DNA of 64,000 nt from Streptomyces roseolus (GTDB taxonomy: Bacteria; Actinomycetota; Actinomycetes; Streptomycetales; Streptomycetaceae): contig NZ_BMTV01000005.1 of NCBI RefSeq assembly GCF_014649855.1, positions 79,248 through 143,247 on the forward strand. Reading direction: 5' to 3'. A program made the position numbers and the translations under genes. Positions 41,018 through 50,969 of this stretch are shown piece by piece (the first letter of the stretch is position 1; every line of letters begins with the position of its first letter). The notes beneath the pieces were generated by a model. The model did no database searches. It was not told the origin of the DNA and saw nothing but the letters and a program-made list of their open reading frames with translations.

Positions 41018-42276
41018 TCGAGCTCCTCAAGGACGGCACCTACCTCCGGTACTGGCTCGCCGTCGTCGCCTCCTTCCTCGGCGACGCCATCACCAAGATC
41101 ACCCTCATCTACGTGGTCGCCACCCACACCGACCGGCCCGTCCTCTTCGTGTCGCTGGTCGTCATCGCCCAGCTGCTGCCCTCCGGGGTGCTCGGCGCGT
41201 TCGTCGGCCCGCTCGCCGACCGGTTCCCCGCCCGGGGCCTGCTCGTCGGCTCCGACCTGGCCCGGGTGGCCCTGGCCCTCGCCATGATCGCCGTGCGCGA
41301 CTCGGCCTGGCTGCTGATCCTGCTCACCGTGCTGAGCGGCGTCGGCAAGGCCTTCTTCGAGACCGCCCGCATCACCGCCATCCCGAAGATCGTCGGTGGG
41401 CACAGCATCCCGACCGCCGTCGCCCTCTTCCAGTCCACCAACCACACCATCAACCTCGTCGGCCCCGCGCTCGGCGGCCTGCTCCTCGCCTTCGGGAACG
41501 TGACCGCCATCTTCGTCCTCGACGCGGCGACCTTCGCCCTCTCCGCGATCCTGCTCGGCAGCATGGCCGTCCTCCGCGAGGTCCCGGCCCCCGGCGCCGC
41601 CGGGAACCGCGAACCGTACTGGCGGGCCCTGCGCACCGGCGTCCGCGGCGTGCTCCAGGTGCCCAGCCTGCGCTTCCTCGCCGTGTTCCTCGTCCCCGTG
41701 ATGCTCGTGCTCGGCCTCTTCACCACCAACCTCAACACCCAGCTCCTGAACGTCTTCGACCTGGGCGCCCTCCCGTACGGCTTCGCGCACGCCCTCTTCG
41801 GCGGCGGCGCGATCCTCGGCGCCCTGGTGGGCCCCGGCCTGGTGCGCCGCCACTCCGACCGGTGGCTGCTCGTGGCGTCGATCCTGCTGTTCGGCCTGTC
41901 GCTCGTCCTGCTCGCGCCCGCCGGAGCCCTGTACGACCGGATCGGCCTCGGCGCCGTCCTCGCCTGGTGCCTGCTGGCCGGCCTCGGCTCGGGGCTCTTC
42001 CAGGTCCCGGTCGCCCACACGCTCCTGCGCGACCTGCCCGAGGAACTGCGCGGCCGGGGCGTCGGCCTCGCCAACGCCCTGATGGTCAACTTCACGGTGC
42101 TCGGCGTCCTGGCCGGCGGACTGCTCGCCGGAGCCATCGGCACCGCCGAGTCGATCATCGCCTCCGGGGCGGTGCTGCTCGTCGCCGGCGCGGCCCTCGC
42201 CGTCCCGCGCCGCCCCGCCGCCCGGGACAGCGGCGACCCGGCGGCCGACAACAGCGGATCGAAGGTGCCCTCGTGA
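41014..42276 (+). CDS. MFS transporter, probable product exporter
   Basis: A 420-residue inner-membrane protein with about 10-12 hydrophobic helices. The MFS loop 2-3 motif appears as GPLADRFPARGLLVGSDLAR. The sequence type (early FLGDAITKI, long central loop near residue 200) resembles the enterobactin exporter EntS/MFS_3 group often found with NRPS genes. It probably exports the product and gives self-protection. Both ends overlap neighbouring genes by 4 nt, so it is co-translated with the NRPS genes. Confidence 0.9.
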
Positions 42277-45200
42277 CGACGGAACAGCTCGCCCCCCGGT
42301 CCCCGGACCGGCCGGCGGGGATCGCGGGCGGGGCGGCGGAGACGGTCCTGCCGCTCGCACCGGCCCAGCGGCGCCTGTGGGCCCTGGCCCACCTGCGTCC
42401 CGGCGACCCCTTCTTCAGCATCCCCTTCGCCGTCACCGCCGAAGGACCGCTGGACACCGCGGCGCTGCGGCGCGCCCTGGACGAACTCCTGCGCCGCCAC
42501 GAGGCCCTGCGCGTCCGGATCACCCACGACGGCGGCGAACCGGTCCAGACGGTCACCGCCCCCGCGCCCCTCCCGCTGCCGCTCGTCGACTGCGCCGGCG
42601 GCCCGGAGACCGCCGACGCACGGGCCGAGGCCTTCGCCCGCGTCCCCTTCGACCTCGACGGAGGCCCCCTGATCCGGGCCGAGCTGCTCCGGATCGACGA
42701 CCGGACCCACCGCCTGCTCGTCGGCGTGCACCACATCGTCTTCGACGGCAGCTCCCTGGAGATCTTCACCGCCGAACTGGCCGCCCTGTACGAGGCGTTC
42801 GCCCGCGGCCTGCCCTCCCCGCTGCCCGCCCCGGCCGTCCCGTACGCCGCCTTCCTCGCCCGGCGGACGGAGGCCGACGACCGGGCCCGGCCGGACCGTC
42901 TGCGCCACTGGACCGAGCGGCTCGCCGGCGCGCCCGAGGTGCTCGAACTGCCCCTCGACCGGCCCCGGCCCGTGCACGGCGACCACCGGGGCGCCCGCCG
43001 CGGCACCGTCGTCCCCCACGAGGTGGTCGAGCCGCTCCGGCGCCTCGCCCGCGCCCGGCGGTCCACCCTCTTCATGGTCCTCAAGGCCGCCTTCGACGTC
43101 GCCCTCAGCGCCTACGGCGGCCACGACGTGCTCACCGGCACGGCCGTCTCCGGCCGCGACACCAGCGACAGCACCGGGATCATCGGCTACCTCGCCCGGC
43201 CCGTCGTGCTGCGCGCCGACCTCTCCGACGACCCCGCCTTCACCGACCTCCTCGGCCGGGTCCGCGCCGACGTCCTCGACGCCCACGACCACGCCGACCT
43301 GCCCTTCGACGAGGTGATCGACGCCCTCGGGCTCGCCCGCGACCCCAGCCACCACCCGCTCTACCAGGTCATGTTCGCCCACCAGCGGGCCGCGGCCCCC
43401 GTCGAGGCGGCCGGCGTCCGCCTCACCTCGACCGAACTGCGGCTGCCCACCATGAAGACCGACCTCGCCGTCGACGCCGTCGACACCGACGCCGGCCTGC
43501 TGCTCCTGGCCGACCACCGCACCGACCTCTTCGACGCCGCCACCGCCGACCGCCTCCTCGACCGGCTGCGCACCGTCCTCACCCGCGCCGCCGCCGACCC
43601 GGACGCCCGCGCCTCGGCGCTCCGCGCCCCCGACCGGGCCGAGCTCCGCCGCCTGGCCGAGGAGTGGAACCCGGCCCGCGACGAGCCCGCCGACACCGCC
43701 TGCCTGCACGCCCTGGTCGAGGAGCAGGCCGCCCGCACCCCCGACGCGGTCGCCGTCGACACGGCCGCCGGGCCCTGGACCTACCGGGAGCTCGACACCG
43801 CGGCCACCCGCCTCGCCCACCGGCTCCGGGAGCTCGGCGTGACGCCCGAGACGCCCGTCGGCGTCTGCGCCGGCGCCTCGCCGCACCTCGTGGCGGCGCT
43901 CCTCGGCGTCCTCAAGGCGGGCGGCGCGTGCGTGCCGCTCGATCCGGCGCTGCCCGCGTTCCGGCTGCGCACGACCGTCGACGACCTCGGGATCGGGACC
44001 GTCGTCACCGACCGCCGGGCCGCCTCGCTCTTCGACCGCAACCGCCTCACGGTGGTGGACGCCGAGCGGACGGCCGAGGCCCCGGTGCCGGAGGACGCCG
44101 CCGCGCCGGCCCGCACGGACGTGACCGCGCGCCACGCCGCGTGGATCCTGCACACCGCCGGCACCGAGGGGGAGCCCCGGCCCGTCGTCGCCGAGCACCG
44201 CACCCTCGTCGGCCGGCTCCGCTGGATCCACCGGGCGCTCCCCGAGGACGCCCCGCCCGTCACGGCCCCGGCCGCCCCGCCCGGCTCGTACGCCTCGGCG
44301 CTCGAACTGTTCGCCCCGCTCACCCGGGGCGGCCGGATCGTCCTCGGAGGCCCCGGCGCGCCGACGCTGCACCTCACCACCCCGGCGGCACCGGCGGAGA
44401 AGCGGTCCGGCACCGTGCTCGCCGGCGGCACGCTCCTCGTCCCCGAGGCCGTGCGCGAGGCGTACGAGGCCGGGGCCGGGCGGCTCCTGCACGCCTACGC
44501 CGCCGCGGAGACCGCGGGACCGGCCCTCGGCGGCCCGGCCGTCCCCGGCGAGCCCGTCACCCTCGGCGTGCCCGCCGGCTGCACCGCGTACGTCCTCGAC
44601 GCGCACGGCTCGCCCGTCCCGCCCGGGGTGACCGGCGAACTGCACATCGGCGGCCCGGCCGTCACCCGCGGCTACGCCGGCGACCCCCGGCGGACCGCCG
44701 AACGCTACGTGCCCGACCCCTTCGGCACCGAGCCCGGCGGCCGCCTCTACGCGACCGGCGACCTGGCGCGGCACGACGCCGAAGGACGGCTCGTCCACGT
44801 GGGGCGGGCGGCCGACCGGATCCGCGTCAGGGGCGTCCGGGTCTCCCCGACGGACCTGGAGGCGGCGCTGCTCGCCCACCCCGCCGTGGCCCGGGCCGTC
44901 GCGTTCCCCGCCGGGGACGGCGCGCTCGCGGCCGCGGTGGCCCCCCGGCCGGGCACCGACCCCGACGAGCAGACGCTCCGCACGTACCTGAGGGAGCGGC
45001 TCCCCGGCACCCTCCAGCCCGACCGGCTCGCGGTCCTGCCCCGGCTCCCGCTGCTGCCCGGCGGCGCACCGGACCGCGCGGCCGTCGCCCGGGCCCTCGC
45101 GGAGGCGGCCGCGCGGCCGGCGGAGGAGCGGCCGCCGAGCGAGACCGAGCGGATCGTCGCGGAGGCCTGGCGGCACGTCCTCGGCCGCGCCGTCGGCACC

Positions 45201-45473
45201 GGCGAGAACTTCTTCGACGCCGGCGGCAACTCGCTGCTGCTGATCCGGCTCCGCGAACGACTGGAGGACGGCCTGGGACGCCCGGTCGGGGTCGTCGACC
45301 TGTTCCGGCACCCCACCGTGCGGGCCATGGCCGCCTTCCTCGCCGCGGCCGGCACCACGGCCGGGGGAGCGGGCGGCACCGGCACGGCACCCGGCACCGG
45401 CGCGGGGGACCGGGCGCGGGCCCGCCAGGAGGCGCTGCGCGCCCGCGGCCGGGCACGCAGGCACACGAACTGA
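42273..45473 (+). CDS. NRPS protein: C - inactive A - PCP
   Basis: A 1066-residue module. The C domain (about 25-460) is canonical (VHHIVFDGSS, His154). The A domain (about 475-940) keeps the fold but has lost its chemistry: A3 reads HTAGTEGEPRPV without the Lys, the A4 Asp is Tyr673, A5 is YAAAETAG, A8 is degenerate, and the A10 Lys is Ala932. It should not adenylate. The PCP is intact (DAGGNSLLL, Ser987), so it must be loaded in trans, plausibly by the stand-alone A protein encoded downstream. The Thr/Gly/Arg-rich tail is disordered. Confidence 0.9.
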   Translation: MTTEQLAPRSPDRPAGIAGGAAETVLPLAPAQRRLWALAHLRPGDPFFSIPFAVTAEGPLDTAALRRALDELLRRHEALRVRITHDGGEPVQTVTAPAPLPLPLVDCAGGPETADARAEAFARVPFDLDGGPLIRAELLRIDDRTHRLLVGVHHIVFDGSSLEIFTAELAALYEAFARGLPSPLPAPAVPYAAFLARRTEADDRARPDRLRHWTERLAGAPEVLELPLDRPRPVHGDHRGARRGTVVPHEVVEPLRRLARARRSTLFMVLKAAFDVALSAYGGHDVLTGTAVSGRDTSDSTGIIGYLARPVVLRADLSDDPAFTDLLGRVRADVLDAHDHADLPFDEVIDALGLARDPSHHPLYQVMFAHQRAAAPVEAAGVRLTSTELRLPTMKTDLAVDAVDTDAGLLLLADHRTDLFDAATADRLLDRLRTVLTRAAADPDARASALRAPDRAELRRLAEEWNPARDEPADTACLHALVEEQAARTPDAVAVDTAAGPWTYRELDTAATRLAHRLRELGVTPETPVGVCAGASPHLVAALLGVLKAGGACVPLDPALPAFRLRTTVDDLGIGTVVTDRRAASLFDRNRLTVVDAERTAEAPVPEDAAAPARTDVTARHAAWILHTAGTEGEPRPVVAEHRTLVGRLRWIHRALPEDAPPVTAPAAPPGSYASALELFAPLTRGGRIVLGGPGAPTLHLTTPAAPAEKRSGTVLAGGTLLVPEAVREAYEAGAGRLLHAYAAAETAGPALGGPAVPGEPVTLGVPAGCTAYVLDAHGSPVPPGVTGELHIGGPAVTRGYAGDPRRTAERYVPDPFGTEPGGRLYATGDLARHDAEGRLVHVGRAADRIRVRGVRVSPTDLEAALLAHPAVARAVAFPAGDGALAAAVAPRPGTDPDEQTLRTYLRERLPGTLQPDRLAVLPRLPLLPGGAPDRAAVARALAEAAARPAEERPPSETERIVAEAWRHVLGRAVGTGENFFDAGGNSLLLIRLRERLEDGLGRPVGVVDLFRHPTVRAMAAFLAAAGTTAGGAGGTGTAPGTGAGDRARARQEALRARGRARRHTN

Positions 45474-45485
45474 CTGGGAGGCGAC

Positions 45486-46817
45486 ATGGGGAACGAGGGG
45501 TACGCGGGGACCGCCCCCGCGCTGGGCAGGGGGTACGACGCCGACGCGGCGGACACCGTCGCCTTCCTGGCGCGCGCGGCGGAGGCGGTCCGCGCCCTGC
45601 CGGCGAAGGCCGGGCGGGACGCGGCGCAGCAGGCCGCGGCCGAGCGCGCGCACACGGCGGCCCGCCGGGCCCGCGGGCGCTTCCTCGACCTGCACGCGGA
45701 GACGCTCTACGCCGAACTGACCGACGGCCGCGCGGCGTTCCTGCGCCTCGGCGACCTCGCCCAGCAGGCCTCCGAGCTCCTGCCCGGCCTCGTCCCCACC
45801 AAGGAGGAGCTGGAGGAGGAGCGGGTGCTGCCGCAGCGGGACAAGGAAGGCCGGGAGATCGACCAGGGCATCCTCTTCTCCCACCTGCTCCGCTCCGCCG
45901 GCACGGGCCGCCACCTCGTCGAGGCGATGCGCCGCCCGACGCCGGAGGCGCTCGCCGCCCTGCCCGGCTTCCGCGCCACCGGCAGCGCCGACCTCGGCAT
46001 CGTCACCGTCCGGCGGCACGGCGACATCGGCGAGGTCACCGTCCACAACACGCGCTTCCTCAACGCCGAGGACGACCTCCTGGTCGCCGCCCTGGAGGTC
46101 GCCGTCGACCTGGTCCTGCTCGACGACGGCATCCGCGTCGGCGTGATGCGCGGCGGCGAGATGACCCACCCCCGCTACGCGGGCCGCCGGGTGTTCAGCG
46201 CCGGCATCAACCTCACCCGCCTCCACCGGGGCGAGATCTCGCTCCTCGACTTCTTCCTCGCCCGCGAACTCGGCTACATCAACAAGATCTACCGGGGCCT
46301 GAGCCGCCCCGACGACGGCGAGTCCTGGCTGCCCGAGCCCGTCGAGAAGCCGTGGATCGGCGCGGTGGACACCTTCGCCATCGGCGGCGGCGCCCAGATC
46401 CTGCTCGTCTTCGACCGGGTGATCGCCGCCGACGACGCCTACTTCACCCTGCCCGCCCTCCGCGAGGGCATCATCCCGGGCCTCGCGAACCTGCGGATGC
46501 CCCGGGCCGCGGGCGCCCGGCTGGCCCGGCAGGCCGTCTTCGCCGACCGCCGCGTCGACGCCGCCACCCCCGAGGGCCGGCTGCTCTGCGACGAGACCGT
46601 CCCCGCCGCCCGCCTCGACCACGCGATCGCCGCCGCGGCCGCCGAGCTCGCCAACCCGGCCGTCGTCGGCAACCGGCGCATCCTCCACGCGCACGAGGAG
46701 CCCGAGGACACCTTCCGCGGCTACCTCGCCTCGTACGCCGTCGAGCAGTGCAAACGCCTCTACAGCAGTGACCTCGTCGACAACCTGGAACGCACATGGA
46801 TAGCGAGGAACCGGTGA
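45486..46817 (+). CDS. DpgC-like cofactor-independent dioxygenase
   Basis: A 443-residue crotonase-fold protein closely patterned on DpgC, the metal- and cofactor-free enzyme that oxidises 3,5-dihydroxyphenylacetyl-CoA in dihydroxyphenylglycine biosynthesis. An N-terminal helical extension (1-150) is followed by the crotonase core, with FSAGINLTRLH (oxyanion loop), DTFAIGGGAQ and LREGIIPGLANLR. The usual partners DpgA, DpgB and DpgD are absent here, so the substrate is probably another acyl thioester. It lies between the dead-A module and the stand-alone A gene (CTGGGAGG ribosome binding site). Confidence 0.88.
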   Translation: MGNEGYAGTAPALGRGYDADAADTVAFLARAAEAVRALPAKAGRDAAQQAAAERAHTAARRARGRFLDLHAETLYAELTDGRAAFLRLGDLAQQASELLPGLVPTKEELEEERVLPQRDKEGREIDQGILFSHLLRSAGTGRHLVEAMRRPTPEALAALPGFRATGSADLGIVTVRRHGDIGEVTVHNTRFLNAEDDLLVAALEVAVDLVLLDDGIRVGVMRGGEMTHPRYAGRRVFSAGINLTRLHRGEISLLDFFLARELGYINKIYRGLSRPDDGESWLPEPVEKPWIGAVDTFAIGGGAQILLVFDRVIAADDAYFTLPALREGIIPGLANLRMPRAAGARLARQAVFADRRVDAATPEGRLLCDETVPAARLDHAIAAAAAELANPAVVGNRRILHAHEEPEDTFRGYLASYAVEQCKRLYSSDLVDNLERTWIARNR

Positions 46818-48385
46818 CCACCTCCCCCGCCCGCACCTTCTACCAGCGGTTCGAGGAGTCGGCGCTGCGCCTCCCGGACCACCCCGCCCTGGAACTCCGC
46901 GACGAGGTCCTCACCTACGCCCGGCTGCGGAACCTCGCCCTCACCCTCGCGGCGCGCCTCGTCGAGAAGCACGGCGGCGTCCCCGACCGGGTGGCGCTCG
47001 TCGCCTCCCGCACGGTGGCCACGTACGCCGGCTACCTGGCGATCCAGCGGCTCGGCGCCGGCATCGTCCCGCTCCACCCGGACCACCCGGAGCAGCGCAA
47101 CCTCGACATCGCCCAGCGGGCGGGCGTCGAGGCCGCCGTCGTCGCCCCGAAGAGCGCCGGACTCTTCCACGCCCTGCCCGAGCGGTACCGGCCGACGGTC
47201 CTGGAGCTCGACGAGGACGAGCGCGCCGCCGGGGAGCCGGCCACCGCGCGGCTCCCGCCGGTCCCCGCCGACCCGGACCGCGAGGCGTACCTGCTGTTCA
47301 CCTCCGGGTCGACCGGCCAGCCCAAGGGCGTCCCGATCCTCCAGCGCCACTTCTCGCACCACCTGGACCACACCACCCCGCTGTACGGGATCGGTCCCGG
47401 CAGCCGGGTCTCCCAGGTCTTCGGCCTGACCTTCGACGCCCACGCCTTCGACCTCTTCGCGACCTGGGGCGGCGGCGCCACCCTGGTCGTACCGACCCCG
47501 GCGGAGCTGTACGCGCCGGTCGACTTCATCGTCGAACGGCGGCTCACCCACTGGTTCTCCGTGCCCTCCGTGGTCCGCGAGGCACAGCGGCTCGGCAACC
47601 TGCCCCTGGGCCGGGCCACCACCCTCCGCCACAGCATCTTCGGCGCCGAACCCGTCACCCTCCAGCACGCCCGGCTGTGGCGGCAGGTCGCCCCGCACAC
47701 CGCCATCCACAACGTGTACGGCCCCACCGAGCTGTCCCTGACGGTCACCGACCACACCCTGACCGGCGACGGCTCCGACTGGCCGGAACTCCCCAACGGC
47801 CAGGTACCCATCGGCACCCTGTACCCGCACATGGAGGGCGTCCTCCTCGACGAGGACGGCCGGCCCGCCGACGAGGGCGAGCTGTGCGTCCGCGGCCCGC
47901 AGCGCTTCGCGGGCTACCTCGACCCGTACGAGAACACCGGCCGGTTCGTGCGGTACGAGGAAGGCGGTCGGGCCGAGGCCTACGACGGCACCGGGCCCCT
48001 CACCGAGCGGCACTGGTACCGCACCGGCGACCGGGTCCGCCGCGAGAACGGCGTCCTCGTCCACCGCGGACGCCTCGACCAGCAGGTCAAACTGCGCGGC
48101 CACCGCGTCGAGATCGGCGAGGTCGAGGCCGTCCTGCACCGCCACCCGGACGTCGTCGACGCCGCCGTCGTCCCCGCCCGGCGGGACGGCGAGACCGAGC
48201 TGATCGCCGCCTACGCCGGCCGGCGGATCGACCCGGCGGAGCTCGACGCCTGGCTGCGCGAGCAGATCCCGCTGCACATGGTGCCCGCCCGCGTCACCCA
48301 CCTGGACGGGCTCCCGCTCAACGACAACGGCAAGACGGACCGCAGGGCCCTGGCACGGATCCTCGGTGACAGGGAGGGATCATGA
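46796..48385 (+). CDS. Stand-alone adenylation protein
   Basis: A 529-residue A domain without carrier. All core motifs are intact: FTSGSTGQPKG (A3), FDAHAFD (A4), VYGPTELSL (A5), YRTGD (A7), GRLDQQVKLRGHRVEIGE (A8) and DNGKTDR (A10 Lys). My reading of the specificity line is D-A-F-F-I-G-V-L-T-K, which I cannot assign; the Asp at the first position favours an alpha-amino acid. It is the best candidate to charge the PCP of the neighbouring module whose own A domain is dead. It overlaps the DpgC-like gene by 22 nt. Confidence 0.9.
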   Translation: MDSEEPVTTSPARTFYQRFEESALRLPDHPALELRDEVLTYARLRNLALTLAARLVEKHGGVPDRVALVASRTVATYAGYLAIQRLGAGIVPLHPDHPEQRNLDIAQRAGVEAAVVAPKSAGLFHALPERYRPTVLELDEDERAAGEPATARLPPVPADPDREAYLLFTSGSTGQPKGVPILQRHFSHHLDHTTPLYGIGPGSRVSQVFGLTFDAHAFDLFATWGGGATLVVPTPAELYAPVDFIVERRLTHWFSVPSVVREAQRLGNLPLGRATTLRHSIFGAEPVTLQHARLWRQVAPHTAIHNVYGPTELSLTVTDHTLTGDGSDWPELPNGQVPIGTLYPHMEGVLLDEDGRPADEGELCVRGPQRFAGYLDPYENTGRFVRYEEGGRAEAYDGTGPLTERHWYRTGDRVRRENGVLVHRGRLDQQVKLRGHRVEIGEVEAVLHRHPDVVDAAVVPARRDGETELIAAYAGRRIDPAELDAWLREQIPLHMVPARVTHLDGLPLNDNGKTDRRALARILGDREGS

Positions 48386-50895
48386 CCGAAGCGCTCGCCT
48401 TCTGGCGCGGCGAACTGGCCGGCCTCGAACCGCTGGAGCTGCCGGCCGACCCGCCCCGGCCCGCGACGCGGCACGGCGGCACGGCCGACCACGCCTTCAC
48501 CGTCCCGGCCGGCACGGCCGACGCCCTGCGCAAGACCGCCGCCGAGCAGGGCGGCACCCTCCGGGTGCCGCTGCTCGCCGCTTACCAGATGCTGCTGGGC
48601 GTGTGGAGCCGGCGGCGCGACGTCGCCGTGGGCCACCGGGCGCCGGACGGGACCCTCGCGGTCGTCCGCACCGACCTGACCGGCGATCCGCCCTTCGACG
48701 CGCTGGTGCGGCGGATCGCGGCGACCCTGGAGCGGGTCCGCCCCCACCGGGACCTGCCCTTCGCGGAGCTCGCCGCCGCCCTCGACCCCCACCCGGACGG
48801 CCGTCACCACCCGCTCGTCCAGGCCCTGTTCACGGAGGCGGACGCCCCGGCCCCGGCCGGCACCCGCCCGCCGGACCTGGAGCTGCGCGTCGCCGACGGC
48901 GACGGCGCCCTCGCGGCCCGGCTCACGTACCGCACCGACCTCTTCACCGCCGAGGCCGCCGAGCGGCTCGCCGCCTGCTACCTCACCCTGCTCGCCGCCG
49001 CGGCCGCCGCGCCCGGCACCCCGATCGGCGGGCTCGACCCGCTCGACCCCGCCGAGCGCCACCGGCTCCTGCACGAATGGGGCGTCCACCCGGCCGCCTT
49101 CCCCACCGACCGGGGGCCGGCCGAGCTCATCGCCGAGCACGCGGCCCGCACCCCCGACGCGATCGCCCTGGTGTCCGGCACCGAGCGGCTCACCTACGCC
49201 GAGCTCAACGCGCGGGCCAACCGCCTCGCCCACCACCTGCGCGCCCTCGGCGCCGCGCCCGACGTCCCCATCGGAGTATGCCTCGACCGCGGCCCCGCCC
49301 TGGTCGTCGCCCTGCTCGCGGTGGTCAAGGCCGGCGGAGCCTACGTACCGCTCGACCCCGAACACCCCGCCGAACGAATGGAGTTCGTGCTCCGCGACAC
49401 CGGCGCCCCGGTCGTCGTCACCCAGCGGGCGCTGCGCGGCCGCCTCCCCGGCGACGGCCGCACCCTCGTCGTCCTGGACGCCGACACCGACGCCGAGGCC
49501 CTCGCCGCCCGCCCGGCGACCGACCCGGAGCCCACGGCCGGACCCGAGGACCTCGCCTACGTCCTGCACACCTCCGGTTCCACCGGCACCCCCAAGGGCG
49601 TGGCCGTCACCCGAGGCGCCCTGCTCGACCTCCTCCACGCCATGCGGACCGTCTTCCCGCCGCCGGAGAGCGACACCGTCCTCTTCGCCACCTCGGCCAC
49701 CTTCGACATCGCCAACGTCGAGATCTTCCTGCCGCTCGTCACCGGCGGCCGGCTGATCGTCGCCGACAAGGACCAGGTCCACACCCCGCACGCGCTCGCC
49801 GCACTCGTCGACGAGCACCGGGTCACCCTCGCCCAGGCCACCCCGTCCGCGTGGCGGCCGCTCGTGGACGCCCTCGCCGAACGCCCCGCCGCCGACCGCG
49901 ACCTGACCGTCTTCACCGCGGGCGAGGCGCTCCCCGCCGACCTGGCGGAACGGATGCTGCGGGTCGGCCGCCGGGTCGTCAACGGCTACGGACCGACCGA
50001 GACCACCGTCTACGCCACCGTCGCCGAGATCCGCGACGCGACCGGCCCCGTGCCGATCGGCCGCCCCACGCCCAACACCGAGGTGTACGTCGTCGACGAC
50101 GCCGACCGGCCCGTGCCCGTCGGCGTCCCCGGCGAACTCCTCGTCGGCGGCAGCGGCGTGGCCCGCGGCTACCTGGGCCGGCCCGACCTGACCGCCGAGC
50201 GCTTCGTCCGCCACCCCTTCTCCACCGACCCGGCGGCACGCGTCTACCGCACCGGCGACCTGGTGCGCTGGCTGCCCGACGGGAACCTGGAGTTCCTCGG
50301 CAGGCTCGACCACCAGGTGAAGGTGCGCGGCTTCCGCATCGAACCGGGAGAGGTCGAGTCCGTGCTGACCGCGCACGAGGCCGTCGCCTCCTGCGTGGTC
50401 GTCGTCCGCGAGGACGTCCCCGGCGAGAAGGCCCTCGTGGCGTACTGCGTCCCCGCCGAAGGACGGACGCCCGGCGTGAGCGCCCTGCGCGACTGGTGCG
50501 GACGGACCCTGCCCGGCCACATGGTGCCCGCCGCCTTCGTCTTCCTCGACCGGCTGCCGCTCACCACCAGCGGCAAGACCGACCGCACGGCGCTGCCCGC
50601 GCCGGACGGCGGCCGGGCCGGCCTGGAGGCCGCGTTCGTCGCCCCCCGCACCCCGGCGGAGCGGGCCGTCGCCCGCAGCTGGGCCGAGGCGCTGTGGGTC
50701 GACGAGGTCGGCGCCCACGACGACTTCTTCGACCTCGGCGGGGACTCGCTCATCGCCACCCGGGTCGCGCTGCGCCTGCAACGGGAGTTCGCCCTGGAGG
50801 TCCCGGTCCGGGCCCTCTTCGCCCACCCCACCGTCGAGGCCCTCGCGAAGGCGCTCACCACCGCCCGCAGGAGCGGCGGTCCCGTCGCCGTCTGA
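48382..50895 (+). CDS. NRPS protein: truncated C - A - PCP
   Basis: An 837-residue protein. It opens with only the C-terminal lobe of a condensation domain (about residues 1-225; FWRGELAG, DLPFAELAAAL, then the latch-like end); the N-terminal lobe with HHxxxDG is absent. The A domain (about 240-720) is intact (HTSGSTGTPKG, FDIANVE, GYGPTETTV, SGKTDR) with code D-I-V-Q-F-A-G-V-Y-K, which I cannot assign. The PCP has Ser789 (DLGGDSLI). Such truncated-C modules suit chain initiation. A strong hairpin follows the stop. Confidence 0.9.
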   Translation: MTEALAFWRGELAGLEPLELPADPPRPATRHGGTADHAFTVPAGTADALRKTAAEQGGTLRVPLLAAYQMLLGVWSRRRDVAVGHRAPDGTLAVVRTDLTGDPPFDALVRRIAATLERVRPHRDLPFAELAAALDPHPDGRHHPLVQALFTEADAPAPAGTRPPDLELRVADGDGALAARLTYRTDLFTAEAAERLAACYLTLLAAAAAAPGTPIGGLDPLDPAERHRLLHEWGVHPAAFPTDRGPAELIAEHAARTPDAIALVSGTERLTYAELNARANRLAHHLRALGAAPDVPIGVCLDRGPALVVALLAVVKAGGAYVPLDPEHPAERMEFVLRDTGAPVVVTQRALRGRLPGDGRTLVVLDADTDAEALAARPATDPEPTAGPEDLAYVLHTSGSTGTPKGVAVTRGALLDLLHAMRTVFPPPESDTVLFATSATFDIANVEIFLPLVTGGRLIVADKDQVHTPHALAALVDEHRVTLAQATPSAWRPLVDALAERPAADRDLTVFTAGEALPADLAERMLRVGRRVVNGYGPTETTVYATVAEIRDATGPVPIGRPTPNTEVYVVDDADRPVPVGVPGELLVGGSGVARGYLGRPDLTAERFVRHPFSTDPAARVYRTGDLVRWLPDGNLEFLGRLDHQVKVRGFRIEPGEVESVLTAHEAVASCVVVVREDVPGEKALVAYCVPAEGRTPGVSALRDWCGRTLPGHMVPAAFVFLDRLPLTTSGKTDRTALPAPDGGRAGLEAAFVAPRTPAERAVARSWAEALWVDEVGAHDDFFDLGGDSLIATRVALRLQREFALEVPVRALFAHPTVEALAKALTTARRSGGPVAV

Positions 50896-50946
50896 CCCGA
50901 CCCGCACGGAACCCGGGGCGCGGACCCCCCGCGCCCCGGCCCCCGC

Positions 50947-50969
50947 GGGCGGCCCCGGGCGGGCCGCCC
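50947..50969 (+). terminator. Strong hairpin after the NRPS genes
   Basis: GGGCGGCC pairs perfectly with GGCCGCCC (8 bp) across a 7-nt loop, 51 nt after the NRPS stop. The rest of the 227-bp gap (50896-51122) is GC-rich with three copies of GCCCGAGCC (50974, 50988, 51004). It probably ends or attenuates the NRPS transcript before the tailoring block. Confidence 0.55.

Noticed and set aside
45486..46817. DpgC-like gene taken as proof of a glycopeptide cluster
   Set aside because: DpgA/B/D, Hpg genes, cross-linking P450s and a heptapeptide NRPS are all absent.
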